Below are positions 25,263 through 37,645 of a stretch of 64,000 nucleotides of DNA, one piece after another. The stretch covers positions 10,139,107 through 10,203,106 of the forward strand of contig OY855915.1 of assembly GCA_963693305.1 (NCBI GenBank). Direction: 5' to 3'. The first letter of the stretch is position 1, and each line of letters starts with the position of its first letter. The notes under the pieces were generated by a model. It was not told where the DNA came from and made no database searches. It was given only the letters and a program-made list of their open reading frames with translations. The translations under genes and the position numbers were made by a program. Origin of the DNA: Meandrina meandrites. Taxonomy: Eukaryota; Cnidaria; Anthozoa; Scleractinia; Meandrinidae.

Positions 25263-28200
25263 GATTTGGTCTGAATATTCTGAGAACAAAGCTCGCCACC
25301 AGCCAAAATATTACCCTCAAACCTGCAGTCATCCCGTTTTGTCTCTGTATCCTGCAACAACTTGAGTAGATTGACTAACGAACAAACGAAGCCTGCCATA
25401 ATCCGATAATGAAGAGGGATGTTCATTACGGTCGCCTTCACGCTGCTGGGTACTGATATACAGGCGGCCGAAGAATCCGATGTTATGCTGTATTGCTTAA
25501 TTGTGTTAAATGAATCCCTTTAAATAATTGCGCTGATTGGTTATCACAACATTACCTTCTGTACACTCTCTGGTATTGAGGACAAGTAGTTCGGTCTTTG
25601 CATTTCTCTTCAAACGGGTTGCCTCATCTGTTTATTAGTTGTTAACTTGTTGCTGAAACTTAGCTGTAGTGACAGACCTTCTTCGTGGTGACCAGTATCT
25701 TCCTTTCGATTGCTTATCGAACTGTGTGATGAGCCTTACCATTTCTGGATCAGAAATCTGTGATCTGTATAATGCAGCTTGGTTCTTCGTTAGCCCCACG
25801 ACTTCCTCAGTGCCCTTGACTTTGGCCTTTTCCTATTCGCGGACTTGGTCAATGGGGAACGCACAAAATCTCGTAGATGTCTTCTGGACGACTCAGAAAT
25901 TGCCCTCGATATCTCTCAGATTGTTCAAAAACGCTTGTTTATCTCGAAGATGGACACTAACCAAGCGACTATAGTTGAAGTGTTCCAAAGCTAAGAACAA
26001 GAACAACTTCTTAAAGGCACTCTTGGTACAGAGTAAAGTCTCACTCTCTGTGCGGCTCGTATAAACGCCATTGTTTCTGTTGCCACGGTTATGTCCCAAA
26101 AGCCAAGTGTTGGGCATGAATACACCTACCCATTTGTCTTTCCCATTTTGCCGAAATGCTTTGCAAAAGGATATGATATCGTTTAGACCAAGTCGTTTTG
26201 AGACACGTGTGGTGGTGAGGAATGAACAAGCAATTAAGGAAATCCTCAACAGATATATTATGAAAGAATTTTTCGTATTGTACATTTTTGTTTGAGAAAA
26301 GTACAAAAGTACCGTGTCACTTACACTGTTGCAGTAATCCAGTCACACACGTTCTGGCTCAAATGCTCTTATCGAGTAGTTTGTTTTTAACATCTGCTGA
26401 TGTTATGCAGGCGAGCTAAATCTGTCTCACAAATAAATTGCCCTAAAGATGCATTATTAGTATCTGAAATGTTTGTCAGAATGTTTATCTATTGAAGAAA
26501 AAGTAACACGTTCAAGGTAATTGAACAAATTTAGAATAATACGCCTACGCACCAAGGCCTCATTTTTTTTTTACAATTTTTGTACAATTTGTGAAACAAC
26601 TGTATTTCAGAAAAGGTCCGTGTTGTTAATTATTATATATTATAAAGTATTGCCAAAACGATTTGCACAATTCTGTCTCAATAAGAGGCAGGAAGTCCCT
26701 TTCCTCGTCATATTACACACAAAATCAAAAAAAAAAACACAAGTGTGACGTAACAAGTGACGTCACCTTCGCCTCCAAATGAGAATATTTTTTGGAGCAT
26801 TGGATTTTTGAAAATGATATGTTCAAAGGTCTTTGTATGCCAAGTTTGGTACTTTTGTCCGGTCTGTAACGATTTCTGCAAAATTGAGCACTAACCCACT
26901 AGACTAATGGGTTTTGATGTAAATCCTGCTCAGAAAAAATTGCTAATCAGACATCCTTAAATCACTATAACAACAACAACAACTTTATTTAACCTAATAA
27001 ATTACAAGAAAGAGAATATATATAGTATAAATAAATAAGTAATTAGGGGTCTGGCTGCCTGAAATAACTGTAGAGTTAAAAAAGGGCAGGCAGCCAGTGT
27101 TACAATTATATAATACAAATTTAGGTCGGTAAAGCACACAACAACACAGAACATTACAGAACATTACAGTGAGCAAAATGAAAAAGAGACAAAAATATAT
27201 TAGATTATCGAGGAAAAAAATAGAGCAAAACAGCCTTAGAGTTGATCAATACAGGCGCTATATGTTGGAAAACATTTGAACAAATGATGACCTCATTCCT
27301 TCTTTAACAGTGCATGTTAAGACCAGGGAAAAATGCAGCTGATTTGTTTTGCTTTGTCTGCACCCCTAAAGAAGACCAATCTGGGTGCGGTGTGTGACAT
27401 TTGCAGACTGCAGACTACATTGTACTTGCGGTCAGCTTCACTGCCGTTTGCTTGTGGTTAGCCTTCACTGCAGTGTACTTGCGGTTAGCTGTTCTTTGGC
27501 TGTTTGGGGCAACACTATTTTGCTCTGTAAACGGCTTAAAAAGCAATCGTGGTCTGCAGTCTGCGGTCTGCAGTCTGCAAATGTCAGATGCCGATCTGGG
27601 TGTGGCTCATTAGCTTTTTTTCTTTCACTCTGAAAAGATCCTAAATGACAGCGCTATAAATATTATATTGACAGCTAAAAATATTGGCAATCTGTCGTGA
27701 ACACCCTTAGTGAGAACAAAATCTATAGTTTTTACTCCTACGCAGGAGAGCGACAGAAAAGCAACCATCGTCTATCACAATCCAACCACCACCATTTTGT
27801 GGGGATATGCATTGATTCACCTGCATTGAGAAAAAACTTGTTACTTTGAGTTTAAGTTGCGTTACTTATCATTTGAATGAACTATACTATTTTCAACCAT
27901 AGGTCTTAACAAATGAGCATGCAGGAATAGATTAGCTCAGTTGATAAAAAAAATATTGGAAGAAGTTTCAGCTGTCATCCAGTGAAAAGCTCTCTCAGTA
28001 TGGGTAATTATTTCTCATTTCAAGCCTTCCTGACTGGGGGCTCATTAATAATTTAGAGGAGTGGAGGGGAAGGGCATAGTTCAAAGCACATTATGTGAAT
28101 AGTGTGCCATACCCGAAAATATATCTACAGGTTTAAAAAAAAAATATCCATATGCATCCTGCAGAAGGGAGGGGGAGTATTATGGATATTTTCAAGAACA

Positions 28201-28479
28201 ACATAAAAACACAATAATAATATTATTACCCCCATCCCCTCTCCCTTTCCTGGAGGGTGGGGCTTAATATATATTTTAAAAAAATGTTGAGCTTTCAAAC
28301 GTGTGAAACATAAGCTTAAAGATTGCGTGACGAGCCAAAAGAACGTCTGCGTAGGAGGCAAGGGGGCAGCTAAAAAAAATTGTGGGAAGGGGTTAGCACA
28401 GTTGTTATGGCAATACGAGAGAATATGATTTAACTGGGAAAATATTGTTAGTGATGATATTAGACCGAAGTGGACCCTA
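25263..28479. other. Rest of older transposon and non-coding DNA
   Basis: To 26.9 kb this is the right part of the interrupted transposon with broken minus-strand coding (25893-26306 and around 25700, with stops). 26964-27180 looks like a minus-oriented retroelement 3' end, with AATAAAGTTGTTGTTG at its tail side. 27390-27590 has inverted TTTGCAGACTGCAGAC blocks. No gene is recognised in the remainder. Confidence 0.4.
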
Positions 28480-28645
28480 CCTTTTGTACAAAACTGTGAA
28501 GCCCAGTGAAAAGGGTTTTTTCTGACTTTTCTTTTTGTATTTGTTAAATTTCTAGGCTAAGCTGAAATTTCTTGACTAGATGTATGTACATACCCTTACC
28601 AGCAAAATCAGTGGAGCTGAAATGCAGAAACATTATGGTCATCTT
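28480..28645 (+). repeat. Interspersed repeat, copy 1
   Basis: Starts CCTTTTGTACAAAACTGTG and includes ACATACCCTTACCAGCAAAA; a same-orientation copy with small differences lies at 37038-37190. One copy is upstream of the first SART1-like exon, the other in an intron. Family unknown. Confidence 0.75.
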
Positions 28646-29180
28646 AATTCAGTCTAAAATCGTCTAAATCTTGAGGACTCCTTGAGTTTTTTACTTGACG
28701 CTCTTGCTCTTTGGCAAAAGAAGCGAGAGGAAGCGAAACAGATTCCAGGCTCCTCAGTGTGTGGATGAAGGCCAGGCTGCTGAATTAAATGAGCCTGGTC
28801 GCTGAGTCACATCATGGCTGCCGTATTGTGAACGTCCAGAAAGCGCTTTTAAAGCAACCTTCTTGGATACCTAAACCATAATGGGCTCTTCAAAAAAGTA
28901 CAAGGAAAAAGACAAGGACAAAGACAGGGAGAGGAGAAGAGATAAAGATCGTAAACATCGGGATAAAGATCGTGACAGGGAGGCAGAGAAGGAGAAGAGC
29001 TCGAGGCGAAGGGAAGAACGAAACAAAGAAAAGCGGAGCCATGGATCAGAAGAAGACGTCGATAGAGTAGAGAAGAAAAAGGCTAACAGAGAAGAGTACG
29101 ATGATCTCTATGAATACGACGTGGAAGAATCAGCTCGTGAAGATCGCAACAACAGTAAGTTATAATTAAGCTTATGGCTA

Positions 29181-29362
29181 AACTTCAGAATACCCGGCCA
29201 CTTTTTTGTGCCTTCTAATCATGACTTCGGGAGTGCGGGACCGCGGCAGCAGTAGTTTAACGCCTCTTACTTTAATTATTTACCCACTCCACTGCGGTAG
29301 CACGGGGGCACGGGAGCAATACATTTATACACGAAAAAAAGTGGCCGGGTATTCTGAAGTTG
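29181..29362. repeat. MITE in SART1-like intron 1
   Basis: About 182 bp with inverted ends AACTTCAGAATACCCGGCCA at the left and the complement at the right, both flanked by a run of A or T. Inserted 26 bp after the exon-1 donor. No coding capacity. Target duplication not certain. Confidence 0.8.
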
Positions 29363-30903
29363 CTCCAGCTCCCAAAAGAACCAAGGTTAAAACTGGAAAA
29401 ATCTCAAACTTACTGAGTAGACAGGGCTGAATAACGTCTGCGCAAGCGCGTACTCGCTCGCGGCAATCCCACGCGTGGGAGAATGGGTACCATAAATTTC
29501 CATGGAAACAAACCAGCTTCAAAATGGCGGCATATTTAAATTTCTCGACATTTGTTATTATTTCGCGAGGATAAGGCCGAGACAAAACAGCTAAGGTTTT
29601 CCCTTACAATACGGCCCCTAAATAAACTATTCTGCACTATATCTTTGCCAACAGAAAAGTGGTCTTGATAACAACAGTTAATTTTGAGCTCGAAGTCGAG
29701 CATTTCGCAAAGCGAAACATAAAGTTTGTCTTTGTCGCAGCAGTCCTATTTTTCGCCTTTTCTCAAGGGAAAGTTCCTGTTGAAAAAGTTTGCTTTATGA
29801 AAGGTAAAACGCGAGAGAAGTTCGTTTGTGAAGGTAGATTGGTTGCCCTCAATGTAGAAATGGCCAGAGTAGCAATATATAATGGTGGAGCACGGAAATT
29901 TCGTCTGCGAGTTTCACTGGCATCGTTTGCTTGTGCCCTCTTGGTTCATCGGCAGCCATTCTTCGACTAGCTATGAGCACTACTCCCATATGAAGTATTC
30001 GACCAAGCAGGAAGAAACATGGCATCATATGGACCATGGACGCGGTGGTGTACTAGTTGTCGACGAAACGCCGACCGTAAATTTTCATCGATGGGCCAGG
30101 GTATCAAAAGCCAGCCTCTCGAAAAAAGGTGGGTACACTTAGTATTCTATACAGTACTTTGATGACCCTTTTTCCGCGTTTAAACCACGATAGGTTAGGA
30201 AAATAAGGGAAATATATTACACAATTTTCACTATTGTACGGAAAATTAATAAAATTTTAAGGAAAAACAAATTTAAAAAAGAGCGAGACAAACGGTCGGA
30301 ACACGTTTCTTTGTGTGTTTATGTAAATAAAGTATAATGCATTTTGTTTACCCCTATAAAAAATATTATGACTTTCTACTTTTTTCATTAGAGACAGACT
30401 CAAAGCTCTGCCTCCTCCACTACCGCCACAACCAGTACACAATCATCTGACAAAAATCAGGTACAGAAGAAACACCAATTTATTTATTTCTTATGATAAA
30501 AGAGAGTCATTTATAAGAACATGGGAGTAATTCCATTTGTTTGAATCTTCTTAGGACAATGCCTCAAAGAACTCCAATCAACTTGAAAAAAAATCCTACA
30601 AAACAAGGAAACAACATCCTCAGGAACACTAGCTCCCACAAATTGACTAATCTCGTGTTATAAGGACATTTATTTCTACAAACTGAGGTGTAGAACACAG
30701 AATATTTGAATTATAACTATTTCCTGCACATTACCTGGTGCATTAACTGCCATTTCAGGTTGGATTATTGATTAGAGGATGGTTTTTTAATTAGAAAGGG
30801 TATTTATTTAAGTGAACAAGATACTCTTTCAAATAGAAATAATCAAACATAATATTCTTCAGACTGTACCTTTGACCAGCTTGTCCATCAGTGTCATACA
30901 GCT

Positions 30904-31086
30904 ATGTTCCGGTATTACCAGAGTAGCCCTGAAGTGCCACTATATGATCCAGCTGTCATGAGAAACTTCTGCGGGGAGAATGCCCCAGGGCTGTTTGACC
31001 TGATGTTAAAATCTATAACCAGAGAAGACAACCGAGTGTCAGCTGAGAGGGAGTCAATGCAAAAAAGAGAACAGTGTCACTTATAG
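30904..31086 (+). pseudogene. Coding fragment in the 3-kb transposon (YYQSSPEVPLYDP family)
   Basis: 60 codons with FRYYQSSPEVPLYDPAVM and GENAPGLFDLML, a sequence I recognise as recurring in multicopy cnidarian predicted proteins, function unknown. The frame ends prematurely after MQKREQCHL. Upstream exons are not clear. It probably derives from the gene of the transposon or from a captured host gene. Confidence 0.45.
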
Positions 31087-31259
31087 ACATTCTTTCTTAC
31101 TTTAGGTGTGTAGTTAAAAAATTATTTCATTCAGGGTGTTACAGAACCAAGAAAAAGTGCTTACATGTATTAAATACATTAAGTTAGAATTTTTGAAGAC
31201 ACCAGATACACTGTATCTTTATACATATACATATACACTTTAATTGATGGTTTAATATA

Positions 31260-31506
31260 TAATGCGGAGTTTCCAGCCAGCATTATCAGGGAGCAAACAC
31301 CATCAGCAAGCCTACCATACTACCTTAATGAAGCCTGCAACACCTCAAAAACCGCTTGCTTGTACATTGTTAATGGCAAAACAGTGGCCTTTATTCCAAC
31401 CAGTCATGGAATTATTTTGTTTGATAGCCATTTCCACGGAATAAGTGGGGCATTTGTGGCCATAGCCCCACTTGATGCAGCATATGAATTGCTTGCATGG
31501 CTTTAA
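31260..31506 (+). pseudogene. Possible papain-fold peptidase fragment in the 3-kb transposon
   Basis: An open frame of about 80 codons ends at the TAA at 31504-31506. It contains VAFIPTSHGIILFDSHFHG and a following SGAFVAI strand, resembling the second half of OTU- or C76-type cysteine peptidases, where an Asp-x-His carries the catalytic His. No catalytic Cys is found nearby, so it is at most a fragment. Confidence 0.35.
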
Positions 31507-31831
31507 CTTTATCAACAGTATTCCACACAAATTTTTCATTTTAATGATAACTGTCAAGTTAACTAAAAACATCCACGTAGAGGAACAAAACACTTTGAAT
31601 ATTTAAGTTACATGTACAAAAACACTTTTAGGAAACTATTACATTGTAGTAGTTTTGTAATAAACAGCACAGTTTTTTTCCTAACTTTCAACAAATGTAA
31701 TTGTACCATGTAGGATAGATTCGGATAGATTTGTGTTCAAGCTTGCACAAACACGAGTAGTCACCAAACAAAATTGTTGTGGACAGAATATGCTTGCCCT
31801 ACGTTCAAAAATTACCCTCAAATGAAGTTGA

Positions 31832-31886
31832 CCATTTTCGATTACAACGGCTCGATAAATTATCGAGCCGTTGTAAACGAAAATGA
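31832..31886. repeat. Near-perfect hairpin
   Basis: Two arms of about 27 bp (CAACGGCTCGATAA and its complement at the centre) with a one-base loop and a few mismatches at the base. Confidence 0.85.
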
Positions 31887-32491
31887 TTATCACATTTTTA
31901 CCACAAAGAAAGTTAACGTAGCCAACACAAAGTTTATAAACATACGTCACGTAAGCTTATTCAATAAATTTTTTAAAATTTAAAACGGACACAAAAATGC
32001 ATTTGTTTTGACCACAAATTCAGTTATCTAATACTCACCTATTTCGGCAGGTCTTCAACCTTTCATACCGCCATGAATGTCCAACCAGACATCTAGCTTT
32101 CATAAAACGAAGCACGGGAAGCGAAAGATATAAACATCTATTTCGTAACGGTTGAATTCAATCCCTCAAGTGCCACCAGTTGCAAATGAAGTTCTGTCGT
32201 ATTACCGGGCATTTATTTTCGAAAAAACTTTGTTGTGTGCTTTAAAATGTTCGAAGTACGATTTGTCGGAGTAGAAAGAGGGAATACACACGTTTGATTC
32301 GATAATGAAAGGAAATTCTCTGCTCCATTTTCGCCATTCAGTTGTAAACGACAAAAGAACCACACATCGCGTTCGCGCCGAAATTTTCGAAATGTTGTCA
32401 TGACACCCCGCACATGCGCAGACGTTATTCAGCCCTGTCTACTGAGTACGGACCTCCGTCAAAATTCATAGGAACAGTAGAAGGGAACTAA

Positions 32492-34405
32492 GGCCCAGTT
32501 TACAGGGAGGTAGGGCAACCCTAGTGCTGGGTTACCCTAGTGCTCGCATATTTCTTCATTTCTTTTTGGTGTTAACAAAACCAGGATTGGACCGGATCAG
32601 ATCGGATTGGATCGGACCGGACCGGATTGACAAAACCTGGACCGGATGTGATCCGACATCCAAAACCTGGATCGGATTCGAAGAAGTTGGATCACCATAA
32701 ATTCCCGCCAAAATAGTCACGTGATATCACTAATCGAAAATGTAAAACCAGCGAAAATCCACACAAGTTCTTCAGTCTCAGACCATCGGCAACTGTTTTT
32801 CATGCCAAGGCTACCCAACTTAATAATATTAAAAAGCGGGATGTAGATCTAAGGTAACCGCACCTCGTAATCAGACCGTGTTGGTATTATTCGAAAAGTG
32901 AATATCTAAGTTCAAAAAGATTACGAACTAAAACTAAATTCAGGTCTTATTAGTGCTTTGAGGGCTGTACATGAGGATGTGAGACAACTGGCAATTATAT
33001 TTTTAATTTAGAACTAGAAGAGATAATTACAATAATCATTATACGAGACATTCTGAGAGTTTGAAGATTCATGTACATCAGTTATAGCTGATAAGACCCT
33101 CTACAGTGAGAGGATCCGGTACTTCTATTTCGCCACGGTGGTCCTTGCAAATTTGTGTTCGTTTTTACTGCTAATGCAATTTTCCTGTTCGTATCTCGCC
33201 CTTCATTCTTGATCTTTCCCTCTAGGAAAGAAAATCAAAAGCAGGGTCACTTAATAACTACTCTGTGAGCAGAGTCTTCTTCGGTCTTCCTAGATTAGTT
33301 GGGAAGAGGAAGAAGACTCTGCTAACGGCCTCGAGTTTCTTGCAATTGCCGCTCATCCAGGGAGATGGATGAGTCAGACCAGTTTCGAACCGGTCAGACC
33401 GGTTTCCCACTGTTGCGCATGATTAATCTTACGAATTGCTGACTTTTTCTGCACCTACAGTAATTTGTTTACAGTCGATCGTTGAATCGAAAGTGGTGGC
33501 CGCTTCGCTTTAGTACAAAGTATTCGAAAAAGCAGCGAATTCTGCTCGCTGTAAACTTCAAATCGGGCAGATTTCAAGCCTCGCGGAACCACAATCACAT
33601 CTCGTTTTCGAAGTGGTAAACATACGTTTTTATCTCTTCCGACCGGACATGGCAAAATTGTTGATTTACCAAATCTGCCCGACAGTTGCAAAGGAACTTG
33701 TATCAATGGAATAAACCAATTCCCAACTGAACCAATGCTCGTCGATTACTCTCCTCTGAATTCCCTAATTACCGACCAAATACAAGTTTGAGCAGGTAGC
33801 AATCGATATATTAATTTCAGACTTGTAATAATATATTTTCTTGACGGTCATTTGAAAATTTTTAAATTTAAAATTAAAATTATTATCACAACTTGAGAGT
33901 GAGGTTGAGCGAGACTTGGTTACATTTGATTTTGGAGCATGCTCAATATCAATATTCTCGAGGCCGTTAGCAGAGTCTTCTTCCTCTTCCCGACTAATCT
34001 AGGAAGATCGAAGAAGACTCTGCTCGCAGAGTACTGAATAACAAAACTTCTTACCAAGATAATACTGACGAAAAAGAAACACACAGCGTCTCCTTACTTC
34101 TTTCTGTGCCATATTGGATTAGAGATATCACGTGACTATTTTGACAGGAATTTATGGATTTTTTTGGATCCGATCCGGGTTTTGTCAGTCGGATCACATC
34201 CCGTCCAGGTTTTGTCAATCCGGTCCAATCCAGTCCGGGTTTTGTCAATCCGGTCCGATCCGGTCCGATCTGGGTTTTGTTAACGCCCATTTCTTTTCAA
34301 TGACATGTTTGCAAGGCAGCTTGGGTTGCCCCAGCGCTAGGGTAATCCTAGCTGAGCGCTAGGGTAACGCTACCTTCTTGTAAATGCTCTGCTAGACCAA
34401 GGCCC
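32492..34405. mobile_element. Foldback element with long complex inverted arms, containing a second one
   Basis: Outer arms (32492-32740 and about 34115-34405) are inverted copies built from GGATTGGACCGGAT-type repeats, CACGTGATATCAC and GGGTTACCCTAG blocks. A second element with inverted ends sits inside at 33255-34042. Nothing else is coding, except an unremarkable minus-strand frame at 33455-33706. Confidence 0.72.
33255..34042. repeat. Inner element whose terminal repeats are themselves hairpins
   Basis: About 80-bp inverted ends (33255-33335 and 33957-34042). Within each end, AGCAGAGTCTTCTTC pairs with GAAGAAGACTCTGCT over a 40-bp interior. About 620 bp between them has one 83-codon minus frame without known domain. 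Non-autonomous. Confidence 0.75.
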
Positions 34406-34422
34406 TGTTCACAGGGAGGTGT

Positions 34423-34590
34423 ACAGATGGGTACCAGCGAATTTACTGCTGGGGGTAACCCTGCGATGGACTAGCCTCCCATTCAGGGGGGAGTAGAAAT
34501 ACTTCTGGTAGCTTAATGCTACGGAAACCGGGATAAGCTATGACCTGATGGCCTACTGGGCTCATATGCAGACTTTACCTTTACGCCAAG
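34423..34590 (+). repeat. SINE fragment (body only)
   Basis: Matches the body and tail of the SINE at 56481-56787 (GGGTACCAGCGAATTTACTGC, CTACGGAAACCGGGATAAGC, TGCAGACTTTACC) but lacks the tRNA head. Confidence 0.85.
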
Positions 34591-35129
34591 ACCTTCAGCT
34601 TGGATTTCAAAAGTTTATGGCATATAGCGTACTAGCGTACGATCATAGTCAGTGCATTTTAACTGGCGTACAGATGACTTATTTTAGATTAGAATAACAA
34701 AGAGCCTTGGCATAGACTTTTAAAACCTTGGCATATCTTTGGAGTTGGATGTCTATGGAATGCACCCTGGCTGCTAGGGACAAATCGCCTACCTGGGACA
34801 GCTTTATTTTGGCTCAAAAGAGCAAAATATGTGTAAAATACCAAAAAACAATGAATTCTGACCAAGAAAACATTGTGTTCATTCACAATTTGTCATATTT
34901 TTGCACTGGAAAGAAGTTACATGTATTTTTGAATAACACCTTGTTGCGACAAAATGTTTGATAAAAATGTTTGGTACTGCGTATTTGAGGTCATTCTATG
35001 ACATAGTTATTTATATAGCTTCTCTGTCAAAGGCATTCAAACTTAAAAATAAACTGCATAACTCAAGCGAAAATCGATTTTGTTATCTGTTGTGTGCTTA
35101 ATTTACAAGGTTAACTGAAGTGTAATTGG

Positions 35130-35815
35130 TGTAAGTTGTCCCGGGCAGTTGGGTTACCCTACCTGTGAATTTTTGCCAGTAAATCCAGGACATCTTTTAC
35201 CCTATTGCTAGGGTTACCCTGGCAGTAGGGTTACCCTACCTGTGAACTTTTGCCAGTAAATCTGGGATATCTTTTACCCTGTTGCTAGGGTTACCCTGGC
35301 AGTAGGGTTATCCTACCTGTGAATTTTTGCCAGTAAATCTGGGATATCTTTTACCCTATTGCTAGGGTTACCCTGGCAGTAGGGTTACCCTACCTGTGAA
35401 TTTTTGCCAGTAAATCTGGGATATCTTTTGCCCTATTGCTAGGGTTACCCTGGCAGTAGGGTTACCCTACCTGTGAGGTTTTGCCAGTAAATCTAGGATA
35501 TCTTTTACCCTATTGCTAGGGTTACCCTGGCAGTAGGGTTACCCTACCTGTGAGGTTTTGCCAGTAAATCTGGGATATCTTTTACCCTATTGCTTGGGTT
35601 ACCCTACAGTGTACCTGTGAATTTTTGCCAGTAAATCTGGGATATCTTTTACCCTGGCAGTAGGGTTACCCTACCTGTGAGGTTTTGCCAGTAAATCTGG
35701 GATATCTTTTACCCTATTGCTTGGGTTACCCTACCTGTGAATTTTTGCCAGTAAATCTGGGATATCTTTTACCCTATTGCTAGGGTTACCCTGGCAGTTG
35801 GGTTACCTACCTCCT
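35130..35815. repeat. 77-bp minisatellite
   Basis: About nine copies, some shortened, of a unit with GGGTTACCCTACCTGTGAA, TTTTGCCAGTAAATCTGGGA and ATCTTTTACCCTATTGCTA. Successive GGGTTACCCT starts at 35151, 35228 and 35305 give a 77-bp period. The GGGTTACCCTAG segment also occurs in the arms of the foldback element at 32.5 and 34.3 kb. Confidence 0.93.
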
Positions 35816-36165
35816 TGTAGACAGGGTTGAAAAGTTGAGAACTACATGAGACTAAATTATGTGTGGTGCCAGAAAATATCCCTTCCCAAGCTTGGTTGGA
35901 ATAATTATTTGAGAACTGAGGAAACAGAGAGTTAATGAGCATCTATGATTAAATGTTTTGTTTCAATTTTTCATTGATTAAATTGTTTATCTGCATTGAT
36001 TTTAGGCTATGATACACCACAACACCAACAAGAGAGTGGAGAAGTGTCACTGAGTATCGAGGAGACCAAGTAGGCTTTTTTAATCTGTTACGTGCATTGA
36101 GAAAGTAAATTTAATGTTTGAGAATTGCATACACTAGGATTGGTCAGGTTGAACTCAGTATAGCA

Positions 36166-36228
36166 ACTGACTGACTGACTGACTGACTGACTGACTGACT
36201 GACTGACTGACTGACTGACTGACTGACT
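36166..36228. repeat. (ACTG)n microsatellite
   Basis: About 15 uninterrupted copies of the four-base unit in a SART1-like intron. Confidence 0.95.
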
Positions 36229-37037
36229 CAATCTGCTCTCACTTTGTCAATACCTCTTGGTTTACTATACTACTGTAGAAATGTAGAAATGGAAACTAAA
36301 TAGAAACTTGCCAAAAGAGAATATTTCAATTAATATTACAACAAGAATTTAAATATTGTGTGGTTATACATGTAAGACATTTTATTTTAAAAATTACTTT
36401 TTGAAAAAAATAGTACCTAGTTAAAATTAAATTCACCTGGGGAAAAAAAGTTCCCTGCAGCAGAAACATGCAGTTGTTGCTCCTTGTGAAATTGTCTCCC
36501 TAGAGATAGTTGCAATGTATTATTGTTCCCAGGGATAGTTATTGCCCCTAGGAATTGTCACTGTTCCCTAGGGTCTGTCCCTAGTCATTTAGTTGTTTTC
36601 ATAGCGTTTTGTAACTTGTTTCATGTGGTTACTTAAATTTCAGTAAGCTGAGAATCAAACTTGGGCTTAAGCCTCTTGAAATTCCTGATTCATCAGAAGT
36701 TAAAGGTAAGAAATCTAATTATCGCATTTCTATAAAACAGTCTCACACAAAGGTACTGCTCAATAGCTTTTAATTGTTTCTAATTTAAGCAAAAGGTCTG
36801 ATACAAATTTTTCCTCTTTTCAACAGGAAATGCAGCTTCACTCAAGGAGGACGTCCATGTTCCTGCAGTCAATATGTCAGACCAGAAGGAAACTGAAAAG
36901 GTGCTGCAAAGTTAAATACATGTACATGTAACTTGATGTATCGGCAAGTTTAAGAAATTGATAAAAGCCAAGCAAAAGTCTAATCTAAATGAAACATCAT
37001 AAAACAACAGCAAGAGTGATCGCAAAACTTAAACACG

Positions 37038-37190
37038 CCTTTTGTACAAAACTGTGAAGCCCAGTGAAGAGGGCTTTTCCTTCTTGTTAAATTTCTGGCC
37101 TAAGCAAAAATTTCTTGACTCGATGCATGTACATACCCTTACCAGCAAAATCAGTGGAACTGAAATGCGGAAATATTAAGGTCATCTAAA
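37038..37190 (+). repeat. Interspersed repeat, copy 2
   Basis: Same-orientation relative of 28480-28645 with small insertions and deletions. Confidence 0.75.
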
Positions 37191-37645
37191 TTCCTTTAGC
37201 TACAAAAGAGTTCAATTTGCACCTGTTAACACTGTTAAGGCCTTTCGACCGTGGAATAAAATTTATTTATTGCCAGTTCACTTTCATGATCACTCACCCA
37301 AAACGTTGTCAGAAACCCCTTCAAACTTTGATTGACGGAAACCTTGGAAACATTTTCTGCAGGTATTTCAATTTTGATCATCACGTATCAACGCAAACGG
37401 TGGTAATACACGAATATTTGCACAACGTCACATGTACAATGTGTCCAGTTGCACATGGCTGGTCAGTGGATTTCCTTTCAGTCTGATAAATTTAAACCAC
37501 AGCTGACATAAACATAGTTTACACATTAAGTACATCTTGTTAAAAGTGACTTTACCATGGCTCAGAAAGCTAATATAGTCATCAATTTGCCAAAACACTG
37601 ACACTTGATCACAAATAATAATTATAATTATATTATTATCTATTA

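Larger units (their letters stand above)
7350..26903. mobile_element. Older DNA transposon, interrupted by the Maverick
   Basis: Blocks at about 7353-7450 and, in reverse complement, about 26790-26900 match: GGGTTAG, CGTTACAGACCGGACAAAAG, CCAAATTTGGCA, ATCCA.TGCTCCA. They read as diverged terminal inverted repeats. Removing the 16.5-kb Maverick leaves an element of about 3 kb. Minus-strand frames on both sides (8223-8564, 7956-8198, 25257-25441, 25893-26306) run in the same direction and look like broken remnants of its gene. Exact ends, target duplication and superfamily cannot be fixed by eye. Confidence 0.5.
29420..32439. mobile_element. 3,020-bp DNA transposon with 9-bp target duplication
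   Basis: Ends GACAGGGCTGAATAACGTC...GACGTTATTCAGCCCTGTC are inverted repeats of about 25 bp, and TACTGAGTA flanks both sides (29411-29419 and 32440-32448). A 9-bp duplication fits Mutator-like or Merlin-like superfamilies, but the termini do not settle it. Inside are degraded coding pieces (30904-31086, 31260-31506) and a 27-bp-arm hairpin at 31832-31886. No complete transposase frame is present, so it is non-autonomous or decayed. Confidence 0.82.

Noticed and set aside
35130..35815. CRISPR-like array
   Set aside because: Tandem 77-bp units without unique spacers, in a metazoan context.
35150..35820. Interstitial telomere repeats
   Set aside because: GGGTTA occurs only as part of the GGGTTACCCT phrase, not as TTAGGG runs.
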